DNA of 64,000 nt from UBA6109 sp964506465 (GCA_964506465.1 CAZDLM010000007.1:15861-79860), one strand, 5' to 3'. Numbered from the stretch's first letter, positions 25,554 to 34,836 are shown. Numbers and translations are program-made. The notes: generated from the letters alone by a model not told the origin.

Positions 25554-26330
25554 ATGCTCCGCACCTTCGCCATCGAGGGACAAACCATTGCCTGCCGGGT
25601 CGCCCTTCACGAGGGCGCGCCGCGCGGCCGGTCGCTCGTCTTTCTCCATGGGTCCAGCAGCGATCACACGGTCTGGGCGCGCCAGTACGGTCCCCTGCGG
25701 GGTCTCTACGACATTGCCGCACCCGATTTCCCCGGCCACGGCTCGTCCACAGGGGAAGTTCCGGAGGACATCTGCGGACACGTCCCCTGGCTGAAGGGGC
25801 TGCTGGAGCAACTGCCTTTCGAAAAGCCCGTCCTCGTCGGCCATTCCATGGGTGCCGCCGTAACGCTCGCCTTCGCCCTGAGTTGCGGCGAGCGGCTAGG
25901 CGGAATCGTCCTTGCCGGCGGCGGCGCGAAGATGCGTGTCAATCCGGCGATCCTGACGGGCCTCAAGACCGATCCGTCCGCCATCATCGCCATGATCCCA
26001 CGTTTTGCCGTCGCGAAGAAGAACCGCGAGCGCATCGGCTCGGTCCTCGCCGGGAGGCTTTCGGCGTTTCGGACGGACATTTTCTACCGGAACCTCGCCG
26101 CCTGCGACCGCTTCGACGTCACGACGGAGGTCGGAGGCATCCGCGTCCCGGCGCTGATCGTCTGCGGGACGGAGGACAAGATGACGGCGCCCTCCCTGTC
26201 GGAGGACCTGAGGAAGCGCATACCGGGCGCCCGTCTGGAGCTGATCGAAAACGCAGGGCACTTCGCCATGATGGAAGAGCCGGAGGCGTTCAACCGGGTT
26301 TTGTGCGACTTCGTCGACACCCTTGTTTGA
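25554..26330 (+). CDS. Alpha/beta hydrolase
   Basis: The protein has 258 residues. The oxyanion region is 'LVFLHGSSSDHTVW', the nucleophile elbow 'LVGHSMGAAVTLAFAL', the acid 'IVCGTEDKMTAP' and the His 'IENAGHFAMMEEPEAF', a complete Ser-Asp-His triad. There is no signal peptide, so it is cytoplasmic. The substrate cannot be deduced; similar proteins act as esterases or C-C hydrolases. The start is ATG 25554 with ATGGAGGAATGAC upstream. YggT, DUF167, murJ and a DnaJ-like gene follow closely on the same strand, so it may head that transcript. Confidence 0.85.
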   Translation: MLRTFAIEGQTIACRVALHEGAPRGRSLVFLHGSSSDHTVWARQYGPLRGLYDIAAPDFPGHGSSTGEVPEDICGHVPWLKGLLEQLPFEKPVLVGHSMGAAVTLAFALSCGERLGGIVLAGGGAKMRVNPAILTGLKTDPSAIIAMIPRFAVAKKNRERIGSVLAGRLSAFRTDIFYRNLAACDRFDVTTEVGGIRVPALIVCGTEDKMTAPSLSEDLRKRIPGARLELIENAGHFAMMEEPEAFNRVLCDFVDTLV

Positions 26331-26355
26331 ATTTCATCGGGAAGGATGAAAATCC

Positions 26356-26655
26356 ATGTTCGTCCTGGGAAACCTCATCGCCGCCGCGGCCAAGATTCTT
26401 GACCTCCTGCTCACGATGTACCTGTGGGTCATCATCATCCGGGCGGTCCTGTCCTGGGTGAATCCGGACCCCTACAATCCCATCGTGCGGCTTCTGTACC
26501 AGGTGACCGAGCCGGTCCTCGGGGCCATCCGGCGGCGGCTTCCCATCGGCGGCTTCGGCATCGACTTTTCGCCGGTCATCGTGATTCTCGTCATCCTGTT
26601 CCTTCAGCAGTTCCTCGTTCAGACCCTGATCGAAATCGCGGTACGCATGCGGTAA
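26356..26655 (+). CDS. YggT family membrane protein
   Basis: A 99-residue protein with two hydrophobic segments, residues about 5-30 ('ILDLLLTMYLWVIIIRAVLS') and about 70-92. The family motif 'SWVNPDPYNPIVRLLYQVTE' lies between them. YggT proteins are small inner-membrane proteins often next to proC and DUF167 genes, as here. Their function is unsettled. It starts 25 bp after the hydrolase gene. Confidence 0.88.
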   Translation: MFVLGNLIAAAAKILDLLLTMYLWVIIIRAVLSWVNPDPYNPIVRLLYQVTEPVLGAIRRRLPIGGFGIDFSPVIVILVILFLQQFLVQTLIEIAVRMR

Positions 26656-26690
26656 GGAAAGACAGACGCCGCGGAGGCGGGGGAAACGGC

Positions 26691-27011
26691 ATGCCGGAAA
26701 TCGGCCGGTTGGAAGTTCATCAAACGCAAAAAGGCGCATCCTTTCAGGTACACGTCGTCCCGCGGGCGAGCCGGACGGAGATCGCCGGACTGCACGGAGA
26801 CGCATTGAAACTGAGAGTCGCCGCCCCGCCGGTGGAGGGAAAGGCCAATGAGGAAATCGTCCGCTTTCTGGCCGGCCTCCTCGGTCTGCGACGGGCGGAC
26901 GTGTCCATCATCGCCGGACAGACCTCGAAGAGAAAAACCGTGATGGTCAGGGGCATGGCGGCAGGTGACCTGCGCTCCACCCTGGTGCCGCAGCAGTCGC
27001 TTTGGGGATGA
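26691..27011 (+). CDS. DUF167 (YggU) family protein
   Basis: A 106-residue protein with 'VHVVPRASRTEIAGLHGDAL', 'LRVAAPPVEGKANEEIVRFL' and 'SIIAGQTSKRKTV', the defining pattern of the DUF167/YggU family. Function unknown. Its usual neighbour YggT is directly upstream. The stop overlaps an alternative murJ start. Confidence 0.9.
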   Translation: MPEIGRLEVHQTQKGASFQVHVVPRASRTEIAGLHGDALKLRVAAPPVEGKANEEIVRFLAGLLGLRRADVSIIAGQTSKRKTVMVRGMAAGDLRSTLVPQQSLWG

Positions 27012-27031
27012 AAGGGGTTTCTGGAGAGGCA

Positions 27032-28621
27032 ATGGCGGAAACCGTCCAGACGGGAAACGAGAATGCGAAGGTGGCGCGGGCCGCCGGCGTCGTCGGCGCC
27101 GCGACGATGCTCTCGCGCATTTTCGGCTTCCTGCGGGACATGGTCGTCGCCGCTTTCTTCGGCGCGGGTCTGACGACCGACGCCTTCTTCGTCGCCTTCC
27201 GCATTCCGAACATGCTGCGCAGGCTGCTCGCCGAAGGTTCGCTGACGGTCTCCTTTGTCCCCGTCTTCACGGAGTACCTCAACCGCCGGTCGAAACCGGA
27301 GGCGCTGGAGCTGGCGAACATCGCCTTCACGCTCCTTTCGATTCTTCTTGCCGTCGTGTCCGTGCTGGGCGTTCTTCTTGCGCCGCTCATCGTCACGGTC
27401 ATGGCCCCCGGATTCTCCCGCTCCCCCGAGCAGTATGAGCTCGCCGTTTTCCTTACGCGCTTCATGTTCCCCTACATCTTCCTCATCTCGCTGGTTGCGC
27501 TGTGCATGGGGATCCTCAATTCGCTCCGTCATTTTGCGGCGCCGGCGCTGTCGCCCGTCGTCCTGAACCTGTGCATGATCATCGCCGCGCTTTCGCTCCG
27601 CGATCTGTTCCGGGAGCCCGTCACGGCCCTCGCCGTCGGCGTCATGGTGGGCGGCGTTCTGCAACTCGCCATGCAGTGGCCCTTTCTCGTGCGGCTCGGC
27701 GTGACGCTCAAGCCCGCCTTTTCCTTCCGCCACCCGGGGATCCGGCAGATGGGCCTTCTCTTCCTGCCCGCGTTCTTCGGCGCGGCGATCTACCAGATCA
27801 ACATCTTCATCGGAACGATCCTCGCCTCGCTGTTGCCTACGGGGAGCGTCTCCTATCTGTATTACGCCGACCGGATCGTCGAACTGCCCCTGGGGGTGTT
27901 CGCCATCGCCGTGGGGACGGCGGCGCTGCCCAGCCTTTCCGGGCAGGTGGCCCAGGGACTTACCGAGGACTTCAAGCGGACGATCTCCTTCTCGCTCCGC
28001 CTCATCCTCTTCATCACGATCCCGGCGACGGTGGCGCTCATCGTCCTCCGGGAGCCGATCATTTCCGTCCTTTTTCAGCGCGGACACTTCGACGCCCAGT
28101 CCACGGCCCTCACCGCACAGGCCCTCCTGTACTACGCGCTGGGCCTTTGGGCCTTTTCCACGATCCGCGTCATCGTTTCCGCTTTTTACGCCTTGCAGGA
28201 TACGAAGCTGCCGATGCGGGCGGCCGCCGCGGCCCTCGTCGTCAACGTCGCCGCAAGCCTGATCCTGATGTTCCCTCTCCGTCACGGCGGGCTTGCCCTC
28301 GCCACGTCCATCGCCACCGCCGCCAATGTGGCGATCCTGACGGTCGTGCTGAGACGTCGGATCGGGCCTTTTTTCGGCGGCGATTTCCTGCCCTCGCTGG
28401 GCAAAACGGCGGCCGCATCCACGATTATGGCGGGCTGCATCGGGATCGCGTGGCGCCTCTTTCCGTGGAATGTGGAAGCCGCGGCCGGAGAACGGCTGGC
28501 GGCGCTGGCCGTTTACATCGGCAGCGGGGGCGTCGCCTTCGCCGCAGCCGCAACCCTCGTGCGCTGCAAGGAGATGATGGATATTCTCCGCATGCTGCGG
28601 GCAAGGATGGGAAGACGATAG
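27032..28621 (+). CDS. murJ: Lipid II flippase MurJ (MviN)
   Basis: The protein has 529 residues with about 14 hydrophobic segments. The N-terminus 'TMLSRIFGFLRDMVVAAFFG' and 'DAFFVAFRIPNMLRRLLAEG' are the MurJ signature, including the Arg residues lining the central cavity. It translocates lipid II across the inner membrane for peptidoglycan synthesis. Three starts are possible (27002, 27008, 27032); 27032 has GGAGAGG upstream and gives the normal N-terminus. It is in line with DUF167 and the DnaJ-like gene. Confidence 0.93.
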   Translation: MAETVQTGNENAKVARAAGVVGAATMLSRIFGFLRDMVVAAFFGAGLTTDAFFVAFRIPNMLRRLLAEGSLTVSFVPVFTEYLNRRSKPEALELANIAFTLLSILLAVVSVLGVLLAPLIVTVMAPGFSRSPEQYELAVFLTRFMFPYIFLISLVALCMGILNSLRHFAAPALSPVVLNLCMIIAALSLRDLFREPVTALAVGVMVGGVLQLAMQWPFLVRLGVTLKPAFSFRHPGIRQMGLLFLPAFFGAAIYQINIFIGTILASLLPTGSVSYLYYADRIVELPLGVFAIAVGTAALPSLSGQVAQGLTEDFKRTISFSLRLILFITIPATVALIVLREPIISVLFQRGHFDAQSTALTAQALLYYALGLWAFSTIRVIVSAFYALQDTKLPMRAAAAALVVNVAASLILMFPLRHGGLALATSIATAANVAILTVVLRRRIGPFFGGDFLPSLGKTAAASTIMAGCIGIAWRLFPWNVEAAAGERLAALAVYIGSGGVAFAAAATLVRCKEMMDILRMLRARMGRR

Positions 28622-28649
28622 ACGGCCTTTCGGCATGGGCGGGAGAACG

Positions 28650-29477
28650 ATGAAGGACTATTACCGGATCCTGGGCGTACCGCAAAACGCGGACGAAAAT
28701 GAGATCAAGAAGGCTTACCGGACCCTTGCCCTCCGCTATCACCCCGACCGGAACCCCGGCGACCGGCAGGCGGAGGAGCGCTTCAAGAACATCGCCGAGG
28801 CGTACGGCGTCCTGATGGATCAGGAGAAGCGGAGGGCTTTCGACCAGTCGTCAGGAAGCGGCGCTTCGTCGACGGGGCAGGGCGGCTTCAGCTACAGGCC
28901 CGAAGACATCTACCGCGACGTATTCCGCAATCCGCGGGACAGCGAATTTCTGAACGAATTGAGGAAGGAATTCGAGCGCCAGGGTTTCCGCTTCGACGAA
29001 AAATACATCCGCAATCTCTTCTTCTCCGGAACCGGCTTTTTCTTCGGAGGCATCTTCATCGGCGGCCCCTTCCGGTTCCGCAGATTCGACGACGACCGCG
29101 TCACGTTTTCATCGCAATCGACCGCCGATGCCCTGCGGTCCGGCGGCCGGCCCAAGGGCCTGGTGGGGAAGGTGATCGGCAAGATCGGAGAACTCCTCTC
29201 CGACCGGCCTCCGGCGACCGCGCCGGCCCGCGCGGCGGGCGGAGACGACATCCGCTATACGCTCCACCTTTCCCCCGAGGAGGCCGCCCGGGGAAAGTCC
29301 GTCCTCCTGTCCTATCCGCTCAACGGAGAGATTCAACGGCTCTCGGTCACGGTTCCGCCGGGCGTCAGGGCGGGCACCAAGCTGCGCGTCCGCGGCCGGG
29401 GAAACCGCCGGGTCGACGGCACCAGCGGCGACCTGTTCCTGGAGGTCCGCATCGGCCCGGCCCGGAAGGCCTCCTGA
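28650..29477 (+). CDS. DnaJ-like co-chaperone (J domain plus C-terminal substrate domain)
   Basis: A 275-residue protein. The N-terminal J domain starts 'DYYRILGVPQNADENEIKKA' and contains HPD in 'LRYHPDRNPGDRQAEERF'. There is no Cys-rich zinc domain. The C-terminal 'YTLHLSPEEAARGKSVLLSY' to 'VTVPPGVRAGTKLRVRGRG' is one DnaJ C-terminal beta-domain. It is CbpA-like but shorter, so a type II/III J protein that should stimulate a DnaK ATPase. The ATG at 28650 gives the normal MKDYYRIL start; an ATG at 28635 would add five residues. Confidence 0.87.
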   Translation: MKDYYRILGVPQNADENEIKKAYRTLALRYHPDRNPGDRQAEERFKNIAEAYGVLMDQEKRRAFDQSSGSGASSTGQGGFSYRPEDIYRDVFRNPRDSEFLNELRKEFERQGFRFDEKYIRNLFFSGTGFFFGGIFIGGPFRFRRFDDDRVTFSSQSTADALRSGGRPKGLVGKVIGKIGELLSDRPPATAPARAAGGDDIRYTLHLSPEEAARGKSVLLSYPLNGEIQRLSVTVPPGVRAGTKLRVRGRGNRRVDGTSGDLFLEVRIGPARKAS

Positions 29478-29564
29478 CAAGCCGAAAAAGGTTTGACTTC
29501 AAGGATTCAAAGTGATAGGGGGATTTTCCCTGCTGAAACCGTTACATAACGAAAGGGCCGTCCC

Positions 29565-30851
29565 ATGCTGGACATCAAATTTCTGCGGCAGAATCTCGAT
29601 CTCGTTCGCAAGAAGATGCTGGAGCGAGGGCAGGAAATCGACTTCGGCGTTTTCGCGGGTCTCGACGAGAAGAGACGGACCATCCTCCAGGAGGTGGAGG
29701 TCCTGCGCAGCGAGCGCAATACCGTATCCAAGGAGATCGGGGAAAAGAAGAAACGCAAAGAGGATGCCTCCGCCATCATCGCAAAGATGGGCGAGGTGTC
29801 GAGCCGGATCAAGGCATTGGAAGATGCGCTGAAGCAGGCGGAAGAGGATCTGCAGAATCTGATGCTCACGATCCCGAATCTGCCTCACGAATCCGTAGTC
29901 TGCGGGACGGGCTCCGCGGACAACCCCGTCGTGCGGTCCTGGGGGGAAAAGCCGTCCTTCGACTTCCAGCCCAAACCGCACTGGGAGATCGGCGAGAACC
30001 TGCGCATCCTCGATTTCGCCTGCGGCGCGAAAATAACCGGGGCGCGCTTCACTCTCTACCGGGGGATGGGCGCATTGCTCGAACGGGCGATCATCAACTT
30101 CATGCTGGATCTGCACACCTCCGAGCACGGCTACACGGAGATGCTGACGCCGTTCATGGTGAACCGCGCCAGCATGACGGGGACGGGTCAGCTTCCGAAA
30201 TTCGAAGAGGACCTCTTCCGGGTGGACAAAACGGATTACTTCCTGATCCCGACGGCCGAGGTGCCGGTGACGAATATTCACCGCGACGAAATCCTCGCCG
30301 AGAAGGATCTGCCCATCCGCTACGTGGCCTACTCTCCCTGCTTCCGGGCGGAAGCCGGCACCTACGGGAAGGACACGCGCGGCCTCATCCGTCAGCACCA
30401 GTTCAACAAGGTGGAGATGGTGAAGTTCACGGCGCCGGAAAGCTCCTATGACGAACTGGAGAAACTGACGGCCAACGCCGAGGAGGTGCTCAGGAGACTG
30501 AACGTCCCCTTCCGGACGGTAAGTCTCTGCACGGGCGATCTGGGCTTCTCGTCCGCGAAGACCTACGATGTCGAGGCGTGGATGCCCGGCCAGGACGCCT
30601 ACCGGGAGATCTCGTCCTGCAGCAATTTCGAGGATTTCCAGGCGCGGCGCGCTTCGATCCGCTTCCGCCGCGGAGAACAGGGCAAGGTCGAGTTCGTGCA
30701 CACTCTCAACGGGTCCGGTCTGGCCGTGGGAAGGACCGTCGTCGCGGTCCTCGAGAACTTCCAGCAGGCCGACGGCAGCGTCCTGATTCCGGAGGCGCTC
30801 CGTCCCTACATGAAAGGAATTGACAGGATTCCGCCCGCAAGGGTAGCATGA
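29565..30851 (+). CDS. serS: Seryl-tRNA synthetase
   Basis: The protein has 428 residues, the standard bacterial SerRS size. The N-terminal about 110 residues are the long antiparallel coiled coil that clamps the tRNA-Ser variable arm ('LEDALKQAEEDLQNLMLTIP'). Class II motif 2 is 'CFRAEAGTYGKDTRGLIRQH' and motif 3 'LNGSGLAVGRTVVAVLEN'. It charges tRNA-Ser with serine. Two tRNA-Ser genes follow directly, starting 20 and 208 bp downstream. Confidence 0.95.
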   Translation: MLDIKFLRQNLDLVRKKMLERGQEIDFGVFAGLDEKRRTILQEVEVLRSERNTVSKEIGEKKKRKEDASAIIAKMGEVSSRIKALEDALKQAEEDLQNLMLTIPNLPHESVVCGTGSADNPVVRSWGEKPSFDFQPKPHWEIGENLRILDFACGAKITGARFTLYRGMGALLERAIINFMLDLHTSEHGYTEMLTPFMVNRASMTGTGQLPKFEEDLFRVDKTDYFLIPTAEVPVTNIHRDEILAEKDLPIRYVAYSPCFRAEAGTYGKDTRGLIRQHQFNKVEMVKFTAPESSYDELEKLTANAEEVLRRLNVPFRTVSLCTGDLGFSSAKTYDVEAWMPGQDAYREISSCSNFEDFQARRASIRFRRGEQGKVEFVHTLNGSGLAVGRTVVAVLENFQQADGSVLIPEALRPYMKGIDRIPPARVA

Positions 30852-30870
30852 CCGGTCAGCGGACATCGAC

Positions 30871-30956
30871 GGAGGGATGGCCGAGTGGTCTATGGCGGCG
30901 GTCTTGAAAACCGCAGACCGAAAGGTTCGCGGGTTCGAATCCTGCTCCCTCCGCCA
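30871..30956 (+). tRNA. tRNA-Ser (UGA)
   Basis: The acceptor arm GGAGGGA (30871-30877) pairs with TCCCTCC (30946-30952), followed by G and an encoded CCA. The anticodon loop CTTGAAA gives UGA. The T-loop TTCGAAT and a long variable arm (class II tRNA) are present. Confidence 0.95.
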
Positions 30957-31058
30957 GGATACAACGATAGGAAGGATGCGCCTCCGCAAAGTTCCTGATG
31001 GCGCGGCAAGAGGCGGCTTCGGGAAGGCGGAGCGGAGTTGCATCATCGTCGACCACGC

Positions 31059-31153
31059 GGAGAGATGGCTGAGTGGCCGAAAGCGATCGCCTGCTAAGCG
31101 ATTGTACGCCCTTTAAAGGTGTACCGCGGGTTCAAATCCCGCTCTCTCCGCCA
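31059..31153 (+). tRNA. tRNA-Ser (GCU)
   Basis: The acceptor GGAGAGA pairs with TCTCTCC, followed by GCCA. The anticodon loop CTGCTAA gives GCU. A long variable arm (GTACGCCCTTTAAAGGTGTAC) is typical of serine tRNAs. CCA is encoded. Confidence 0.95.
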
Positions 31154-31166
31154 TATTGAACAGTGC

Positions 31167-31243
31167 GCGCCCATAGCTCAGCTGGATAGAGCGTCGGACT
31201 ACGAATCCGAAGGCCCCTGGTTCGAACCCAGGTGGGCGCGCCA
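31167..31243 (+). tRNA. tRNA-Arg (ACG), integration target
   Basis: A 77-nt tRNA. The acceptor GCGCCCA pairs with TGGGCGC, with discriminator G and encoded CCA. The anticodon loop CTACGAA gives ACG (read as ICG). The T-stem is CCTGG/CCAGG. Its 3' 45 nt recur at 34837-34881, so the gene is the apparent attachment site of an inserted element. Confidence 0.95.
31199..31243 (+). repeat. attL-like direct repeat (3' half of tRNA-Arg)
   Basis: From the anticodon arm to CCA, this 45-bp stretch matches 34837-34881 at 43 of 45 positions. The two differences (31218 T/A and 31230 A/T) are paired with each other in the T-stem. Confidence 0.8.
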
Positions 31244-31250
31244 TAAAATC

Positions 31251-31285
31251 AATGGGTTAGGTGATTTTCACCTAACCCATTTTTA
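31251..31285 (+). terminator. Intrinsic terminator after the tRNA cluster
   Basis: AATGGGTTAGGTGA (31251-31264) pairs perfectly with TCACCTAACCCATT (31268-31281) around TTT, and a T-run follows. Confidence 0.9.
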
Positions 31286-31379
31286 TCGGTAATTCACTAC
31301 AATCATCTACGCCGAAAGTTCAGAATGGCTGTTTCGAGAAGTTCTTCATTGGCCGCAGAAACAACCTGAGGGGGACTTT

Positions 31380-32258
31380 TTGACCGACAGCAGGACGCCT
31401 TTAATTAAAAACAAAAGAGAGTTGACAACCAGGTGGGGTGTTGCCCTGACAATGTTCATGGTGATGCTGGTCATCAACTATCCCATACCGGTTAAGGCGC
31501 AAACTCAGAAATATAAGGACAACAACGATGCCCAGGCTGTGGAACTGGCCAAGAAACTCGAGAACCCCCTCGCCATCCACATAACCCTGCCGATCCAGAC
31601 CAATCTGGACTTTGGCATCGGCCCCGAACGGGCAACGCTTGTCACCGCCGCCATCAAACCGAGTATCCCCTTTTCTCTCAATGACGAGTATGCCCTCCTG
31701 GTCCGCACGACTGTTCCCTTCATCTATGCCGAAGGAACTGTCAGGAGAGCGCCCGACACCACAGGCCTGGGTGATATCGTTCAGAGCATCTATTTGACTC
31801 CGGCGACCGTGAGCAACCACGGCTGGATTTGGGGCTTGGGACCGATATTCAATTATCCCACCGCTACCGATGCTGCGCTGGGGAGGAAGAAGTTTTCTCT
31901 GGGACCAACGGCGGCGATACTGAGACATGAAGGCTCGTGGACCTATGGCGTGGTCGCCGCCCACCTCTGGTCCGCGGAAAGCACTGACCAGAGGGCCGAT
32001 GTGAGTGCCTCCACACTCCAACCCTTTGCGGCATACACCACCAGGACGGCGACGAGTTTCACGGTGCACGCTCTATCGCGTTATGATTGGCGAGCAAACC
32101 AGTGGGTAGTGCCGCTCAACGCGTCGTTAAGTCAAATCCTCAAGATAGGCAAGCGACCGATTAGTTTTGCGCTCGGCGGGACCTACTACGCCGAAAAACC
32201 GGCAGGAGGACCCGAATGGGGTCTAAACTTTACAGTAACATTCCTGTTTGTTAAATAA
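31380..32258 (+). CDS. Outer membrane beta-barrel protein (phenol-degradation MetA-like family)
   Basis: A 292-residue protein with a signal peptide after a long N-region ('VALTMFMVMLVINYPIPVKA'). The mature part is made of alternating amphipathic strands and ends with an aromatic-rich terminal strand ('WGLNFTVTFLFVK'), as in outer-membrane barrels. 'TGLGDIVQSIYLTPA' and 'WIWGLGPIFNYPTATD' match the pattern of transporter-like proteins annotated as MetA-pathway barrels. The start is TTG 31380 with GAGGGGGAC upstream. The substrate is unknown. It lies within the tRNA-Arg element and probably pairs with the next gene. Confidence 0.7.
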   Translation: MTDSRTPLIKNKRELTTRWGVALTMFMVMLVINYPIPVKAQTQKYKDNNDAQAVELAKKLENPLAIHITLPIQTNLDFGIGPERATLVTAAIKPSIPFSLNDEYALLVRTTVPFIYAEGTVRRAPDTTGLGDIVQSIYLTPATVSNHGWIWGLGPIFNYPTATDAALGRKKFSLGPTAAILRHEGSWTYGVVAAHLWSAESTDQRADVSASTLQPFAAYTTRTATSFTVHALSRYDWRANQWVVPLNASLSQILKIGKRPISFALGGTYYAEKPAGGPEWGLNFTVTFLFVK

Positions 32259-32367
32259 GTTAGCGACAGTGTCGGAAAATTGGGACGGCGGAGGTTTTCG
32301 TCGTAAGAGCTGAAAAATTAGTGGGAAATTATCAACACAGCATAATAATTAACGGAGGAGGAGTTTT

Positions 32368-34167
32368 GTGAAACGATCTTATGGATACAAGAAGTTTTGC
32401 TTAGTTATTTTAATAGGCATGCTGATTTTTTCTTTGTCGGGATGCTGGGAAAGTGTCTGCAAAAAGCAAAGTCAAAAAGATGGATATCCGATCGATGCCG
32501 CTGTTCAAACGACGGTTCAAAGGACGATCGTGCCGGGCCCAACGCCTACGACGGCGCTTAATCTTTGGGAGATTTCTAAATACAGTTCATACGGCTATGG
32601 AAGCTGGACTTACGGTCCGGGGCTTCCCTACGACAAGCGGCTGGATATCATGCCGGCTACCTATAACGGTTCCGCCGTTGCTAAAAAAGCTAAACTTTTG
32701 AATTTCTTTACTATCTCGGATATCCATATCACCGACAAAGAATCACCTAATCAGTTGATCTATATTCAACGCCTGCATCCCACGTTGCCGGTGGGGGCCT
32801 CTATCTATTCCGGGGTCATGCTGTACACGACGCATGTTCTCGACGCCGCCGTCCAGACGATAAATGCCCTGCACAATAAGAATAACAAAGCCAATCCATT
32901 TAATTTCGGCCTCTCATTGGGCGATACCTGCAATACCGCGCAATACAATGAACTGAGATGGTATATCGATGTTCTGGACGGCAAGGTCATCACCCCCAGT
33001 TCAGGAGCCCATCTGGGCGCCGACACCATCGCGTATCAAAAACCTTACCGGACGGCAGGGCTTGATAAGTCTATTCCCTGGTATCAGACTCTCGGCAACC
33101 ACGATCATTTCTGGATGGGTTCAATCCCCGTAGACTATGGCCTGCGCAAGGACCTTCGGCAATCGTACATCACCGGCGAAGTCTTCGCCACGGGAGATGT
33201 TCTGACAGATCCCAGAAAAATTAACAGGCGTGATTATTACATGGGTGTGCTGGACGGCTCGACTCCTTACGGTGACATCAAATACGCCGGACCTGTCGGA
33301 GATTTCGTGAGTCCGCCCATGGTTGCCCCCGATCCGGATCGCCGCTCACTTTTGAGAACGGAATGGATGAACGAATTCTTTAAAACATCTTCCAGTCCGG
33401 CCGGTCACGGTTTCAACTTGACCGACGCTCAAAGCGGCTTTGCCTGTTACAGCTTCGTGCCAAAATCCAATATTCCGCTCAAGGTGATCGTTCTCGACAA
33501 CACCCAGAAGGAAGACGATGGCTCTGTCGACATCCACGGGCATGGCTTTCTGGATCAGGCGCGCTGGACGTGGCTTAAAAAAGAACTGACGGATGGCGAC
33601 GCCGCGGGTCAGCTCATGATCATTGCCGCGCACATACCGATTGGCGTCGAAGTGACGGCGCCTAATTCCGAAATGGGTTGGTGGACGGACCCGCAAAATG
33701 TCGTAACCTTGCCCGATCTGATCGCAGAGCTTCAAAGCCATCCGAATTTGCTCATGTGGCTTGCGGGGCATCGCCATTTAAGTACCGTAAAAGCCTTTAT
33801 ATCACCTGATCCGGTCAATGCTCCTGAAAAAGGATTCTGGCAGGTTGAAACTCCGTCGCTGAGGGATTTCCCTCAGCAGTTCCGGACTTTTGAGATCTAT
33901 CTTAACAACGACAATACCATTTCCATCGTGACGACCGACGTTGATCCGTCAGTCAAAGAAGGAACGCCTGCAGCGACATCGCGTAAATATGCCATAGCGG
34001 CAACACAGATCATCGGGGCTTGGGATCTTACAACGAAACATAATCCGACAAATGATCCAAGCGTAAAGCCCATGCCGACCGGTTCATACAATGCGGAGCT
34101 TATCAAACAATTGAGTCCTGAAATGCAGAAGAAGATGCAGATTTATGGGAACACGGGCAGGAAGTAA
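32368..34167 (+). CDS. Lipoprotein metallophosphoesterase (TIGR03768-like)
   Basis: A 599-residue protein. The N-terminal lipoprotein signal has the lipobox 'LSGC' (Cys about residue 27). Calcineurin-like metallophosphoesterase motifs occur in order: 'ISDIHITD', 'SLGDTCN', 'TLGNHDHF', 'IIAAHIPIG' and 'LAGHRHLSTV', supplying the dinuclear metal ligands. It should be anchored to a membrane on the periplasmic side. It starts with GTG at 32368 after GGAGGAGG. Codon use is more AT-rich than the core genes, consistent with transfer. Confidence 0.85.
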   Translation: MKRSYGYKKFCLVILIGMLIFSLSGCWESVCKKQSQKDGYPIDAAVQTTVQRTIVPGPTPTTALNLWEISKYSSYGYGSWTYGPGLPYDKRLDIMPATYNGSAVAKKAKLLNFFTISDIHITDKESPNQLIYIQRLHPTLPVGASIYSGVMLYTTHVLDAAVQTINALHNKNNKANPFNFGLSLGDTCNTAQYNELRWYIDVLDGKVITPSSGAHLGADTIAYQKPYRTAGLDKSIPWYQTLGNHDHFWMGSIPVDYGLRKDLRQSYITGEVFATGDVLTDPRKINRRDYYMGVLDGSTPYGDIKYAGPVGDFVSPPMVAPDPDRRSLLRTEWMNEFFKTSSSPAGHGFNLTDAQSGFACYSFVPKSNIPLKVIVLDNTQKEDDGSVDIHGHGFLDQARWTWLKKELTDGDAAGQLMIIAAHIPIGVEVTAPNSEMGWWTDPQNVVTLPDLIAELQSHPNLLMWLAGHRHLSTVKAFISPDPVNAPEKGFWQVETPSLRDFPQQFRTFEIYLNNDNTISIVTTDVDPSVKEGTPAATSRKYAIAATQIIGAWDLTTKHNPTNDPSVKPMPTGSYNAELIKQLSPEMQKKMQIYGNTGRK

Positions 34168-34836
34168 TTCATCCTTGAGTAAATCCCTCTGCTTTGTAAT
34201 ATGGCACAGCTATTGATGTTACTGATATTGTGGGCAAGGCATCATCTACGGCAGTGGCTGAGCGAGCTAAGAAGGCAATTGCTTTAGGTATGGATGTATG
34301 GATCGGTAGGTTATCAAGCGACCAAGAAGACGTTGAATCTTTCTTTTGCTGTGAAAGTTTTGAGATAGATCAACCAGATCTATATGTTAATGCCATTCGC
34401 TGTGGTTGGTGATCTCCATGCTACACATTAATCACTACGTTAAGGAGCACTACTCGACAATATTTAATCCGGCTACAGGGTTTTATGTCCGAATTGAAGA
34501 TAAGGGTCATCACGAACCTTTGTGGTCTCAGCATGGCCCTGAACTACTAGATATTTCAATAACGGGTTGGTGTGATCGGCAGTGTCCTATCTGCTATCGG
34601 GGATCTGCTACTCAAGGGAAACACCTCGATCTTTCTGATTTTGAGATCATCATTAGGCAGGCAAAGAGGATGGGAGCCCCATCGGTAGTGGAGGTAGTAA
34701 AAAAACTAATGTGAATCAGCATGTTATATGATACGTTATCCGTAGATGATGGAAATTGTTGGTAAAAGCCATTTGTTATAAAGACATGAAACAACTCAGC
34801 CGTGTATCGATTTGTAGTTATGGATGAAATGTAAGG
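34168..34836. other. Fragment-rich region at the element end
   Basis: There is no intact gene in these roughly 670 bp. An open frame from 34200 to 34412 without a start encodes 'AVAERAKKAIALGMDVWIGR' and ends 'LYVNAIRCGW'; it looks like the C-terminal part of an unrecognised protein. The radical SAM fragment at 34418 follows. The rest, 34715-34836, shows nothing. Confidence 0.5.
34418..34714 (+). pseudogene. Truncated radical SAM protein
   Basis: A 98-residue frame with 'GWCDRQCPICYRGSATQG', giving the radical SAM cluster motif C-x3-C-x2-C. It then ends shortly after 'AKRMGAPSVVEV', where intact proteins continue through the SAM-binding barrel. A normal N-terminal region ('HYVKEHYSTIFNPATGFYVR') is present, so this is the 5' third of a gene whose 3' part was lost. 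Confidence 0.65.

Noticed and set aside
31243..34836. Integrase or excisionase inside the tRNA-Arg element
   Set aside because: All frames were considered; none has tyrosine- or serine-recombinase motifs, so the element has none or lost it.
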